Part shown: positions 1-9,555 of the stretch, in pieces | Position numbering within the stretch: the stretch's first letter is position 1 | Layout of the letters: each line of letters begins with the position of its first letter | Source: Thermoanaerobacter wiegelii Rt8.B1 | GTDB lineage: Bacteria; Bacillota; Thermoanaerobacteria; Thermoanaerobacterales; Thermoanaerobacteraceae | NCBI RefSeq assembly: GCF_000147695.2 | Contig: NC_015958.1 | Span: 1,404,501 to 1,468,500, forward strand | Direction of reading: 5' to 3' | Length of the DNA: 64,000 bases | Notes under the pieces: generated by a model | The model's input: only the letters and a program-made list of their open reading frames with translations | Told to the model about the DNA's origin: nothing | Database searches by the model: none | Position numbers and translations under genes: made by a program

Positions 1-236
1 GCTATTTGTACAACTTCTACTCCTTTGCCACTGTATTTACCTTTAACTTTATCTAGAATGCTTTCGAAACTGTCAGGTTGTATTTCTTTTAAAACCACTA
101 ATTTTCTCCTATAAGGCCCTCCTTGAACTGTTCTTGTAGTATTTACATTAGCTATATTTTGGGCAATTATGTCCATTCTAAGTCTTTCCGCCGTCAAACC
201 CGAAGCACTTATATCCATAGAACTAAATAAGTTCAT
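1..236 (-). CDS. flgC: Flagellar basal-body rod protein FlgC (5' part, cut by window edge)
   Basis: Rod protein of the flagellar basal body, exported by the flagellar type III apparatus to form the proximal rod with FlgB and FlgF. Only the first 78 codons are in the window. They begin [20 protein letters not shown] and continue with the [10 protein letters not shown] segment, the N-terminal rod/hook signature shared by FlgB, FlgC and FlgG. The ATG lies 7 bases after the flgB stop, so the two are co-transcribed. The gene runs off the left edge, so nothing can be said about its C-terminus. Confidence 0.93.
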   Translation of the reverse strand, partial: MNLFSSMDISASGLTAERLRMDIIAQNIANVNTTRTVQGGPYRRKLVVLKEIQPDSFESILDKVKGKYSGKGVEVVQI

Positions 237-242
237 TGTAAA

Positions 243-650
243 TTACCTCCCATCTTTTACAGCAGTCATGATAGAATTAAGCTCTCCACTTACCCTTTGC
301 ACAAGGGCATAGTAATACAACTGATTCTTAGCTAAATTTGCCATTTCGGCATCTATGTCTACATTATTTCCATCTAACCTCATGGAAGTGTCATTTACTT
401 GAATAATTTCCGGTTGTATGGAATCAATAGCAGGTGGGCCAATAGGAATGTGCTTAGGGTTTGTAACATAACCTCTTAACTTTGTACCATTTATAGCATC
501 TTTTAAAATATCCTCAAATTTGACTTCAGACCTTTTGAAATTAGGAGTATCCACATTAGCGATGTTATTGGCAATCACATTGTTTCTTACAGTGGCTGCG
601 TACAATCCCTTTTGTAATAAATCTATATTTTCAATTCCTAAATCCAGCAT
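243..650 (-). CDS. flgB: Flagellar basal-body rod protein FlgB
   Basis: Proximal rod subunit of the flagellar basal body and first gene of the flagellar operon. At 135 residues it has the normal family length. The N-terminal motif ANNIANVDTPNFKR (about residues 26-39) is the conserved rod signature. The start has a clear ribosome site (GAGGCGAG) just upstream. The flgB-flgC order next to codY and hslVU matches the Bacillus subtilis fla/che operon junction. A long non-coding region with terminators and a structured repeat separates it from codY, so here it probably has its own promoter. Confidence 0.95.
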   Translation of the reverse strand: MLDLGIENIDLLQKGLYAATVRNNVIANNIANVDTPNFKRSEVKFEDILKDAINGTKLRGYVTNPKHIPIGPPAIDSIQPEIIQVNDTSMRLDGNNVDIDAEMANLAKNQLYYYALVQRVSGELNSIMTAVKDGR

Positions 651-676
651 TTTCTCGCCTCCTCTTATTCGACCAC

Positions 677-704
677 ACTATACTTAATTCGACAAACAAA
701 CCAA
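677..704 (-). promoter_or_regulatory. Candidate sigma-A promoter for flgB
   Basis: On the minus strand TTGGTT and TATAGT are separated by 16 bases and lie about 30-55 bases upstream of the flgB start. The match to sigma-A consensus is moderate. I did not find a convincing sigma-D (FliA) site in the gap. Other AT-rich hexamers exist further upstream, so this is a best guess only. Confidence 0.35.
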
Positions 705-825
705 AAATCCTGCTAAAATAAGCCAAAAAATAAATATTTAACTTTGTTCTAACACTGCCTTTTTTGTAAAATAATATCAATTTTTATCGAATAATATTAT
801 ATCATGCCGTAATAGTTTACACCAT

Positions 826-853
826 AAGAAAAAAGTCCTATTTTTATAGGATT
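826..853 (-). terminator. Rho-independent terminator hairpin, left copy
   Basis: Read on the minus strand, AATCCTAT and ATAGGACT flank an AAAA loop and are followed by a run of six T. It sits between the structured repeat and flgB and would stop read-through from codY. A 21-base stretch of it is repeated identically at 1183-1203 on the other side of the repeat element. Confidence 0.6.
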
Positions 854-1206
854 CTCAGTTTGTTGACAAAGTTAAAAATATTCAAAGGAGATATTTTGCA
901 TCGTCGCTCCGATGTTCCAAAGCGACAAAACTAAAGCTCGACCTTCAGGCTCCGGCAGGGTACCGGGCACAATCGGCATCCATGCCTTAAGGTGCCCGCC
1001 TCCGCCATCCCTGGCTTCGGCCCTGCCTACGCCCTCGGTCTTGCTAAGTTTCCCGGCAAGTAAGTAAGCTTGTTTTTTCTATTTTTGCTTTATCAAACTC
1101 TCTTACTTGAGTGCCGGGTTGCTTTGTAACAAGTCGCTCCTTATGCAAAATATCTCCTTTACGAAAGTTTGTCTACAGTCTGAAAAGTCCTATTTTTATA
1201 GGACTC
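829..1206. repeat. GC-rich structured intergenic repeat, copy 1
   Basis: Non-coding element, markedly more GC-rich than its surroundings. Its core, 884-1160, is bounded by a perfect 17-bp inverted repeat (AAAGGAGATATTTTGCA at 884-900 and its complement at 1144-1160). Weaker inverted similarity extends out to matching small hairpins at about 829 and 1205. Inside are GGCAGGG (954-960) pairing with CCCTGCC (1021-1027), a hairpin CGGGCAC (964-970)/GTGCCCG (992-998), and an extra arm with CCCGGCA (1052-1058)/TGCCGGG (1112-1118). A homologous element lies at 21510-21745 and keeps the stems with different bases. No convincing ORF lies inside. It could be a structured RNA or a MITE-like mobile repeat. 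I do not recognise the family. Confidence 0.75.
1183..1205 (-). terminator. Rho-independent terminator hairpin, right copy
   Basis: Minus-strand stem AGTCCTAT/ATAGGACT with an AAAA loop and a TTTT tail, about 95 bases after the codY stop. It is the likely terminator of the hslVU-codY transcript. It duplicates the hairpin at 826-853. Confidence 0.6.
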
Positions 1207-1220
1207 TTTTACATAAAATT

Positions 1221-1273
1221 AAGTCTCCTGCTTTCATGCTAAAGTACAACCCCATGCATAAAAGCGGAGACTT
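1221..1273 (-). other. Long hairpin downstream of codY
   Basis: AAGTCTCC (1221-1228) pairs with GGAGACTT (1266-1273) and GCTTT (1230-1234) with AAAGC (1261-1265). A further ATGC/GCAT pair lies inside, leaving a loop of about 16 bases. It starts 25 bases after the codY stop. Its T tail is poor, so it may protect the 3' end or act in tandem with the hairpin at 1183-1205. Confidence 0.5.
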
Positions 1274-1297
1274 ATATTTTTCAATAAGGGTTTAAAT

Positions 1298-2050
1298 TTA
1301 TCTTTTCATTTTCTCTAACTCTTCTAATAATTTATCGTTTAGTACCCTTATATGGGTACCTTTCATTCCTAAAGACCTTGACTCAATTATGCCAGCACTT
1401 TCAAACTTTCTAAGGGCATTTACAATTACAGACCTTGTAATACCTACTTTATCTGCTATTTTACTTGCAACTAATAATCCTTCTTTTCCATTTAGCTCTT
1501 CAAAAATATTTTTTATAGCTTCTAATTCGGAGTAAGAAAGTGTTCCTAGTGCCATTTGAACAACTGCTCTTTTTCTCGCTTCATCCTCTATTTCTTCATT
1601 TTTTGACCTTAAAATTTCAAGGCCAACTACTGTAGCACCGTATTCTGCTAATATCAAGTCATCGTCAGTAAATTCTTTTACCCCTCTTGATAAGGCTAAA
1701 GTTCCTAACCTGTCTCCACCGCCATTGACAGGTACTATAGTCAAAATTAAATCTGATAAAACTTTATCCTCTTTAAAAAGATTACCTTTATCATTAGCCA
1801 GCGTCTCCGTCACTCGCAAAAGTTTGTCATTATATTCTTCAGGTATTATTTTACTTTGAGCAAAAATGTCATTTCCATAATCTTTTAATATACTATAACC
1901 CAATACTTTACCTTTTCTACTCAAAATATATACGTTGGCCTCAATGACATCTTTTAAAATATTGGCCATTTCATTAAAATCAACTGGTTGAATTCCTGTT
2001 TTTTGCAAAATTCGATTTACTTTTCTAGTTTTTTCTAATAGTGTGCTCAT
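1298..2050 (-). CDS. codY: GTP- and branched-chain amino acid-sensing global repressor CodY
   Basis: Global transcription regulator of nutrient-limited growth, genetic competence and sporulation onset in Firmicutes. It binds DNA when GTP and branched-chain amino acids are abundant. The 250-residue length is slightly under the usual 257-260. The N-terminal GAF-type ligand domain covers about residues 1-155. The C-terminal winged helix includes [20 protein letters not shown] (about 195-214), the conserved DNA-recognition segment. It lies 34 bases downstream of hslU and is the last gene of the hslV-hslU-codY unit. Two or three hairpins follow it. Confidence 0.97.
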
Positions 2051-2084
2051 ATTTCTAATCCTCCTATGTTTTTATTTTTTATTA

Positions 2085-3463
2085 TCATAAAATGTATTTA
2101 CTAACTTCGTATTTATTTAGACTATCCTTTAATTGCTCTTTTACATACTCTTCAGTTATCACTATTTGCTGCCCTCCCAATTCTGGCGCATTAAAAGATA
2201 ATTCTTCAAACAACTTCTCCATGACAGTATGCAATCTTCTTGCGCCAATGTCCTCCGATTGTTGATTTATAAGATATGCTACTTCTGCAATAGCCTCAAT
2301 TGCTTCATCAGTGTATTTAACTTCTATTCCTTCTGTTCTTAAAAGCTCTTGATACTGTTTTGCAAGAGCATTTTTAGGCTCCTTTAATATTCTTATAAAG
2401 TCCTCTTTTGTGAGAGGTTTTAAATTAACTCTTACAGGAAATCTTCCTTGTAGCTCAGGGATTAAATCAGACACTTTTGCAACGTTAAAAGCACCAGCTG
2501 CTATAAACAATATATGGTCTGTCTTAACAGGACCGTATTTTGTCATTACTGTACAACCTTCAATTATAGGAAGAATATCCCTTTGAACTCCTTCCCTTGA
2601 TACATCTGGTCCTGCTGTATAACCGCTGCTGGCAATTTTGTCAATTTCATCTATGAAAATTATTCCATCGTTTTCTGCTCTTTTAATAGCCTCTTCAATT
2701 ACTTCATCCATATCTATAAGGTTTTGAGCTTCTTCAGACTCTAGAATTCTTTTTGCTTCATACACAGGAACTTTTTTAATTTTTTCTTTTTAGGTAAAAT
2801 GTCAGCAAATATATCTTGCAAATTTATGTTCATTTCTTCGGACCCTAAATTAGTATACATCTCAAGCATTGGCGTAGATGTATCTGTTACTTCTATTTCC
2901 ACTACATAATTATCTAGCTCGCCATTTCTTAACTTTTGCCTTATTTCTTCTCTTTTGTATTGCATACTTTCTTCTTCTGTCTCTTCACTTTTCTCGGCAG
3001 AAGGATAATTAAACAATACTTCAAAAGGATTTTTAGTTTGTTTTTTTCTTTTTCCAATTATGTAATCAATTAGCCTATCTTCTGCAATTTTCTTCGCTTT
3101 TTCAGTAACTTTTTTTAATTTTTCCTCTTTTACCATTCTTACAGCAGCCTCTACAAGGTCTCTCACCATGGAATCTACATCTCGTCCTACGTATCCTACC
3201 TCAGTAAACTTAGTAGCCTCCACTTTTACAAAAGGAGCTTCTACTAATTTCGCAATTCTTCGAGCAATTTCTGTCTTTCCTACTCCAGTAGGGCCTACCA
3301 TAATTATATTTTTGGGGGTCACTTCTTCTTTAAAATCGTCAGGTAAAAGATTTCTCCTATATCTATTTCTTAAAGCCACTGCTACTGACTTTTTAGCTTC
3401 CTTTTGTCCTACAATATACTTATCTAATTCCTCTACAATCTCCTTGGGAGTATAATTCTTCAC
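2085..3463 (-). pseudogene. hslU: HslU, ATPase subunit of HslUV protease, one-base frameshift
   Basis: AAA+ unfoldase that feeds substrates to the HslV peptidase. The upstream frame (from GTG at 3463) has Walker [10 protein letters not shown] (about residues 57-65) and the start of the I-domain. The downstream frame (ending at 2085) has Walker [10 protein letters not shown] and the C-terminal arginine-rich [12 protein letters not shown] region. Together they make a normal full-length HslU of about 455 residues. The frames are joined by a -1 shift at the A6 run at 2772-2777 (T6 on the plus strand), which lies in an in-phase A AAA AAG heptamer. Without a shift the upstream frame ends at 2741. 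I infer a homopolymer undercall or slippage rather than real decay, because both halves are otherwise intact. Confidence 0.9.
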
Positions 3464-3475
3464 TTACAGCACCCC

Positions 3476-4006
3476 CTATAAAGTCTCAACTGTTATGTTG
3501 TTATTAGTGTAAACACAAATCTTTGAAGCTATCTCTAAAGCTTTTTTTGCTATATCTTCTGTATCTAAATCAGTATTATACCGTAGCGCTAAGGCTGCAG
3601 CCATAGCATAATTTCCTCCAGATCCTATCCCAATCACATCCTCATCTGGCTCAATAACTTCACCAGTGCCAGAAATAAGTAAAGTATCCTTTTTATCTAC
3701 CGCAATCAAAAGAGCTTCTAACTTTCTTAAAATCTTGTCTTTTCTCCATTCCTGTGCCAATTCTACTGCTGCTCTTTTTAAATTACCTCCATACTGCTCA
3801 AGTTTTTCTTCAAATTTTTGCGAAAGAGTCAAAGCATCAGCTACCGAACCAGCAAATCCTACTATTACTTCTCCATTATACAATCTTCTAATTTTTTTCG
3901 CTCCATGTTTTAAAATTGTATTTTCTCCAAAGGTAATCTGTCCATCACCAGCCACTGATACTTTATCGCCTTTTCTCACAGCAATTATGGTAGTACCCTT
4001 AAACAT
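3476..4006 (-). CDS. hslV: ATP-dependent protease subunit HslV (ClpQ)
   Basis: Proteasome-like peptidase that forms a double hexamer capped by HslU. At 176 residues it is family-typical. The N-terminus [15 protein letters not shown] places the catalytic threonine at residue 5 or 6, exposed after processing; the GDGQITFG segment follows. It thus has a threonine nucleophile, unlike the serine reported for B. subtilis ClpQ. It lies 12 bases upstream of the hslU start, with which it is co-transcribed from a promoter at 4031-4059. Confidence 0.96.
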   Translation of the reverse strand: MFKGTTIIAVRKGDKVSVAGDGQITFGENTILKHGAKKIRRLYNGEVIVGFAGSVADALTLSQKFEEKLEQYGGNLKRAAVELAQEWRKDKILRKLEALLIAVDKKDTLLISGTGEVIEPDEDVIGIGSGGNYAMAAALALRYNTDLDTEDIAKKALEIASKICVYTNNNITVETL

Positions 4007-4030
4007 GTTTACACCCCTTTAGATAGTTTA

Positions 4031-4059
4031 ATATTAACACATTTTTCACAATGCTTCAA
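4031..4059 (-). promoter_or_regulatory. Sigma-A promoter for hslV-hslU-codY
   Basis: On the minus strand TTGAAG and TAATAT are separated by 17 bases, 25 bases upstream of the hslV start. This is a good vegetative match in the topA-hslV gap. It would let the protease genes and codY be expressed apart from topA. Confidence 0.55.
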
Positions 4060-4085
4060 GAATTAATTCAAAATTTTTGTTAAAT

Positions 4086-6167
4086 TCATTTAACTTCTTT
4101 TTGATAATCACATCCTGGATTAGAACATTTTAGTATATGACCGTTTTTTGTATTTTTTTCTACTAACAGGCTGCCACACACAGGACATTTTTCATTAACG
4201 GGCTTATCCCACAATATGAAATCGCAATCAGGTGCATTTTCGCAAGCGTAATAATTTCGCCCTTTTTTGCTCTTTTTCTTTACAATTTCTCCACCACATT
4301 TAGGACATTTCACACCAACCTTTTCGTATAAAGGTTTTGTATTTTTGCATTCAGGAAAACCAGAACAAGCAAGAAATTTTCCATACCTGCCTTTCTTTAC
4401 AACCATATTTCTCCCGCAAAGTTCACATTTAATGTCAGTTACTTCTACTTCTTCCTTTACGTCTATCTCTTCCATTTGTTCTTCAGCAATTTTCAAAGTT
4501 TTGTAAAAGTCTTTATAAAACTCTTGCACCACTTCATACCATTTCACTTGACCTTCTTCAATCTTATCTAGCTGCTCTTCCATCTCAGCAGTAAATTTTA
4601 CATCTACAATTTTTGAAAAGAACTCCTTTAATGCGTCTGTTACAATAAAACCTAATTCTGTAGGTTTTAAATTCTTTTTATCTTTTACCACATATCCTCT
4701 TTCTAACAAAGTAGAGATAGTAGGAGCATAAGTACTGGGACGGCCTATTCCTCTTTCTTCCAATTCTTTAATCAAAGAAGCTTCCGTATATCGAGGCGGA
4801 GGCTGGGTAAAATGTTGCATTGGCTTTAATTCCTCTAAAAACAATTTGGTCCTTTCTTGAAGTACAGGTACAGTTTTTTCTTCCTCTTCTTGCATATCTG
4901 TTCCTTCTACATACACTGTCATAAAACCTAAAAATTTAATGCTAGACCCTGAGGCTTTAAAAACATATCCATTATTTACTATGTCCATAGAAACAGTATC
5001 GTAAATTGCAGGTGCCATTTGACTTGCTAGGAATCTACTCCAAACTAGTTTGTATAATTTATATTGGTCTGGTGTTAGGGAATCTTTTATACTTTCCGGA
5101 TCCCTATAAATAGAAGTAGGTCTTATAGCCTCGTGAGCATCCTGCACATTGGCTCTTTTAGAAGCATAATTTGCTTCAGGATTAGAATACTCTTTTCCAA
5201 ACTTTTCAACTATGTATTTATAGACTTCAGCCTTAGCTTCATTTGCGACCCTTGTAGAATCAGTCCTTATATAAGTAATAAGACCTACACTGCCTTCTCC
5301 TTTGATTTCTACCCCCTCATATAATTGTTGTGCAATTAACATAGTTTTTTTTGCAGTAAATCCCAATTTTCTCGAAGCTTCTTGTTGCAAAGTACTAGTG
5401 ATAAAAGGTGGAGAAGGATTCCTCTTTTTGACACCTGTTTTTACTTTATCTATAATGTATTCTTCAGACAATGCTGCTAATATTTTGTCTACATCTTCTT
5501 TTGTCTTTAACTCAACTTTATCCTCTTTGGTACCGTAGAATTTTGCCTCAAACTTGCCAGAGTTTTTCTTATCAGAGAGAATCACGGTAATACTCCAATA
5601 TTCTTCTGGCACAAAGGCTTCTATTTCTCTCTCTCTGTCGCAGATAAGCCTAGCTGCTACTGATTGAACTCTGCCTGCACTTAATCCCCTCTTTATTTTT
5701 TTCCAAAGAAGGGGACTTATTTTATATCCTACTAATCTATCAAGAATTCTCCTGGCTTGTTGCGCATCTACCAAATTTAAATCTATAGAGCGAGGGCTTT
5801 TAAGAGCAGTTTGCACTGCATTTTTTGTGATCTCGTGAAATTCTATGCGACAAGGCTCCTCAATATTCAAATTTAACAATTGGGCAATATGCCAGGAAAT
5901 TGCTTCTCCTTCTCTGTCAGGGTCAGTGGCCAAAAAAATTTTATCTGCATCCTTTGCTTCTTTTTTTAAATTCTCTATAATAGCCCCTTTTCCCCGAATA
6001 GTTATGTACCTAGGAGCAAAATTGTTTTCAATATCGATACCTAATTGACTTTTAGGCAAATCCCTAACATGTCCCATGGAGGCCGCTACTTTAAAATTTT
6101 TGCCTAAAAATTTAGATATAGTCTTAGCTTTAGCTGGAGATTCCACAATAACTAGAGATTTTGCCAT
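4086..6167 (-). CDS. topA: DNA topoisomerase I
   Basis: Type IA topoisomerase that relaxes negative supercoils. It has a Toprim domain (KSLVIVESPAKAK at residues 2-14, DPDREGE at about 82-88), the active-site tyrosine in GLITYIRTDSTR (about Tyr299) and three C-terminal four-cysteine zinc ribbons beginning CELCGRNM, CPKCGGEI and CPVCGSLL. I chose the ATG at 6167 (693 residues, MAKSLVIVE) because GGAGGTG lies just upstream; the 18 extra upstream codons look unlike the family. It follows dprA, as in many Firmicutes, but trmFO and xerC, usual in the Bacillus cluster, are absent here. Confidence 0.97.
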   Translation of the reverse strand: MAKSLVIVESPAKAKTISKFLGKNFKVAASMGHVRDLPKSQLGIDIENNFAPRYITIRGKGAIIENLKKEAKDADKIFLATDPDREGEAISWHIAQLLNLNIEEPCRIEFHEITKNAVQTALKSPRSIDLNLVDAQQARRILDRLVGYKISPLLWKKIKRGLSAGRVQSVAARLICDREREIEAFVPEEYWSITVILSDKKNSGKFEAKFYGTKEDKVELKTKEDVDKILAALSEEYIIDKVKTGVKKRNPSPPFITSTLQQEASRKLGFTAKKTMLIAQQLYEGVEIKGEGSVGLITYIRTDSTRVANEAKAEVYKYIVEKFGKEYSNPEANYASKRANVQDAHEAIRPTSIYRDPESIKDSLTPDQYKLYKLVWSRFLASQMAPAIYDTVSMDIVNNGYVFKASGSSIKFLGFMTVYVEGTDMQEEEEKTVPVLQERTKLFLEELKPMQHFTQPPPRYTEASLIKELEERGIGRPSTYAPTISTLLERGYVVKDKKNLKPTELGFIVTDALKEFFSKIVDVKFTAEMEEQLDKIEEGQVKWYEVVQEFYKDFYKTLKIAEEQMEEIDVKEEVEVTDIKCELCGRNMVVKKGRYGKFLACSGFPECKNTKPLYEKVGVKCPKCGGEIVKKKSKKGRNYYACENAPDCDFILWDKPVNEKCPVCGSLLVEKNTKNGHILKCSNPGCDYQKEVK

Positions 6168-6217
6168 TTCGACACCTCCAAAACAATTTATAATTATATC
6201 AAAGTTTTTGACAATTA

Positions 6218-7306
6218 TCAAAATATTTTTTTCTCATATTTATTGCCAGGAAGTTTTTCAATCATACCTTTTAACATTAAAGAAGATAAAATTGCATTAA
6301 CTTTTGAGATTTTTATTTTCACATAGCCTGCTATTTCTTCTATATCTCTTGGAGCTTCACAAATAAAATCGTACACTTCTTTCTCTTCCTCCGTCAGAGA
6401 AGACATAAGATTTTCCTCAATCTTTTGTTGTACATCCTCTCTTAAATTAAATTCTTCTAAAATATCCTCAACACCAATTACAATTTTCGCACCTTGTTTT
6501 ATGAGCTCATTTGTTCCTCTGCTATAAGCACTCGTTATATTCCCAGGTACTGCAAAAACCTCTCTTCCTTGTTCTAAGGCAAATTGAGCCGTCAATAAAG
6601 ATCCACTTTTTATTCCTGCTTCGATCACAACTACCCCAAGAGATAACCCACTTATGATTCTATTCCTCAGAGGAAAATTTTGTGGCAGTGGAGGAGAATC
6701 AAGAGGAAACTCTGAAACCAGCAATCCCTCCTCACTAATTTGCTCCATCAGCTTTTTATTTTCTCTTGGATAAACTATGTTTATGCCATTTCCCAAAACA
6801 GCAATAGTTTTTCCTCTTTCCTTCAACGCTCCTATATGAGAAAAACTATCAATTCCTCTTGCCATGCCACTTACAACTGTTATACCTCTTTCTGACAGCT
6901 CATATGCCAATTTTTGTGCCACTTGTTTTCCATAAAAAGTAGCATTTCTTGCGCCCACCATGGCAATGCGCAAATTATCTTTTAAATTTATATTCCCCTT
7001 CAAATATAAAACAGGAGGTGGATCATAAATATTTTTTAATTCTTTCGGATATTCCTCCTCTTCTAATGTATATACACTTATTTTTAAATTTTGCAATCTT
7101 TCTATATAATCAAAAGGGTTCAACTTCTGAGCTTCTATTATATTTTGTACTAATTTTCTATTTCCTATTGCTTTAAAAATATCAATTTCTTTTGCTTTAT
7201 ACACACCTTCCGCAGTTTTGAAAAATTCCATCAATTGAACAAAACTTTTATACCCTATTCCTTTGACAGTACTTAACCATATTTTAAAAATCTTTTCCCT
7301 TTCCAT
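6218..7306 (-). CDS. dprA: DNA processing protein DprA (Smf)
   Basis: Single-stranded DNA-binding protein that loads RecA during natural transformation. The 362 residues show an N-terminal helix-hairpin-helix-like region, then the Rossmann fold with GARNATFYGKQVA and SGMARGIDSFSHIGAL, and FPLRNRIISGLS. A C-terminal winged-helix segment (about 295-355) ends the protein. It is divergent from rnhB and lies upstream of topA, a common pairing. Its presence fits the natural competence known in Thermoanaerobacter. Confidence 0.95.
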   Translation of the reverse strand: MEREKIFKIWLSTVKGIGYKSFVQLMEFFKTAEGVYKAKEIDIFKAIGNRKLVQNIIEAQKLNPFDYIERLQNLKISVYTLEEEEYPKELKNIYDPPPVLYLKGNINLKDNLRIAMVGARNATFYGKQVAQKLAYELSERGITVVSGMARGIDSFSHIGALKERGKTIAVLGNGINIVYPRENKKLMEQISEEGLLVSEFPLDSPPLPQNFPLRNRIISGLSLGVVVIEAGIKSGSLLTAQFALEQGREVFAVPGNITSAYSRGTNELIKQGAKIVIGVEDILEEFNLREDVQQKIEENLMSSLTEEEKEVYDFICEAPRDIEEIAGYVKIKISKVNAILSSLMLKGMIEKLPGNKYEKKIF

Positions 7307-7395
7307 AATTGCTCCCCTTTAACATCGTTTTCCCTAATTATCTTTATTATAATACATAACCTGTGATAAAATAAAGAAAAAAGAAGGGTGATAGA

Positions 7396-8124
7396 ATGTC
7401 AAACTTATATAACCTACGCCAACTCAAAAGCTATTTATACCAAAATCCCTTTTGTGACTTTCAATCTCTCAGCTTAAATGAAGCAGCTAAAAAGTGGCTT
7501 GAAAAAGAAACAGAAAGAATAAATAATCTAAAATACTATGAAAATCAATTATATCAATTAAATTTAAATTTCATTGCTGGAGTAGACGAGGCGGGAAGAG
7601 GTCCTTTAGTAGGACCAGTAGTTGCCGCCTGTGTAATACTTCCTAAAGAAGTTTTCATCCCTGAGATAAATGACTCGAAAAAACTATCTGAAAAAAAAAG
7701 AGAAGTATTGTCAGAGGTAATAAAAAAAGTAGCTACCTCGTATGCCATTGGAATAGTTGATTGCGAAGAAATTGATAAAATAAACATACTAAATGCTACC
7801 TACAAAGCCATGCAGATTGCTATTTCAAAAATACAACAAAAAATTGATTACCTTTTAGTAGATGCTATTACCATTCCTCAAATAGAGATAAATCAAAAAG
7901 CGATAGTAAAAGGAGATTCAAAAAGTATCTCTATAGCTGCTGCCTCTATACTGGCAAAGGTTGAAAGAGATAAAATAATGAAAGAATACCACAAAATCTA
8001 TCCCCAGTATAATTTTGAAAAAAACAAAGGTTATGGTACAAAAGAACATATTGAAGCTTTAAAAAAATACGGTCCCTGTCCTATCCACAGAAAGACTTTT
8101 ATTGAAAAAATTCTGAAAGGATGA
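7396..8124 (+). CDS. rnhB: Ribonuclease HII
   Basis: Removes ribonucleotides and RNA primers from RNA-DNA hybrids. Catalytic residues are visible in GVDEAGRGPLVGP (Asp-Glu pair) and in the later DSKKLSEKKRE and LVDA segments. At 242 residues it carries an N-terminal extension of about 55 residues before the catalytic core, as many Firmicute RNase HII proteins do. The ribosome site AGAAGGGTG precedes the ATG. It forms a two-gene plus-strand unit with yraN, 6 bases downstream. Confidence 0.96.
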   Translation: MSNLYNLRQLKSYLYQNPFCDFQSLSLNEAAKKWLEKETERINNLKYYENQLYQLNLNFIAGVDEAGRGPLVGPVVAACVILPKEVFIPEINDSKKLSEKKREVLSEVIKKVATSYAIGIVDCEEIDKINILNATYKAMQIAISKIQQKIDYLLVDAITIPQIEINQKAIVKGDSKSISIAAASILAKVERDKIMKEYHKIYPQYNFEKNKGYGTKEHIEALKKYGPCPIHRKTFIEKILKG

Positions 8125-8130
8125 AAAACA

Positions 8131-9489
<1,359 letters not shown>

Positions 9490-9520
9490 TCAATTGAGTA
9501 TTTTATGTCGTTTAGAAAAA

Positions 9521-9549
9521 ATTATAAGAGAAAATTTCAAAATTTGCAA
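9521..9549 (-). promoter_or_regulatory. Sigma-A promoter for trpS
   Basis: TTGCAA and TATAAT on the minus strand with a 17-base spacer, ending 47 bases before the trpS start. A strong vegetative match. Confidence 0.65.
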
Positions 9550-9555
9550 TGAAAT

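Noticed and set aside
884..1160. HEARO/OMEGA-type RNA or IS200/IS605 remnant
   Set aside because: No TnpB, IscB or TnpA gene lies near either copy, and perfect long terminal inverted repeats do not fit IS200/IS605 ends.
1107..1295. Plus-strand ORF of 62 codons in the codY-flgB gap
   Set aside because: It crosses the structured repeat and the codY hairpin, has no ribosome site and no protein-like features.
2741..3463. A genuinely truncated HslU or split two-gene HslU
   Set aside because: Both halves are intact and join exactly with a one-base change at an A6 run, so two separate genes are unlikely.
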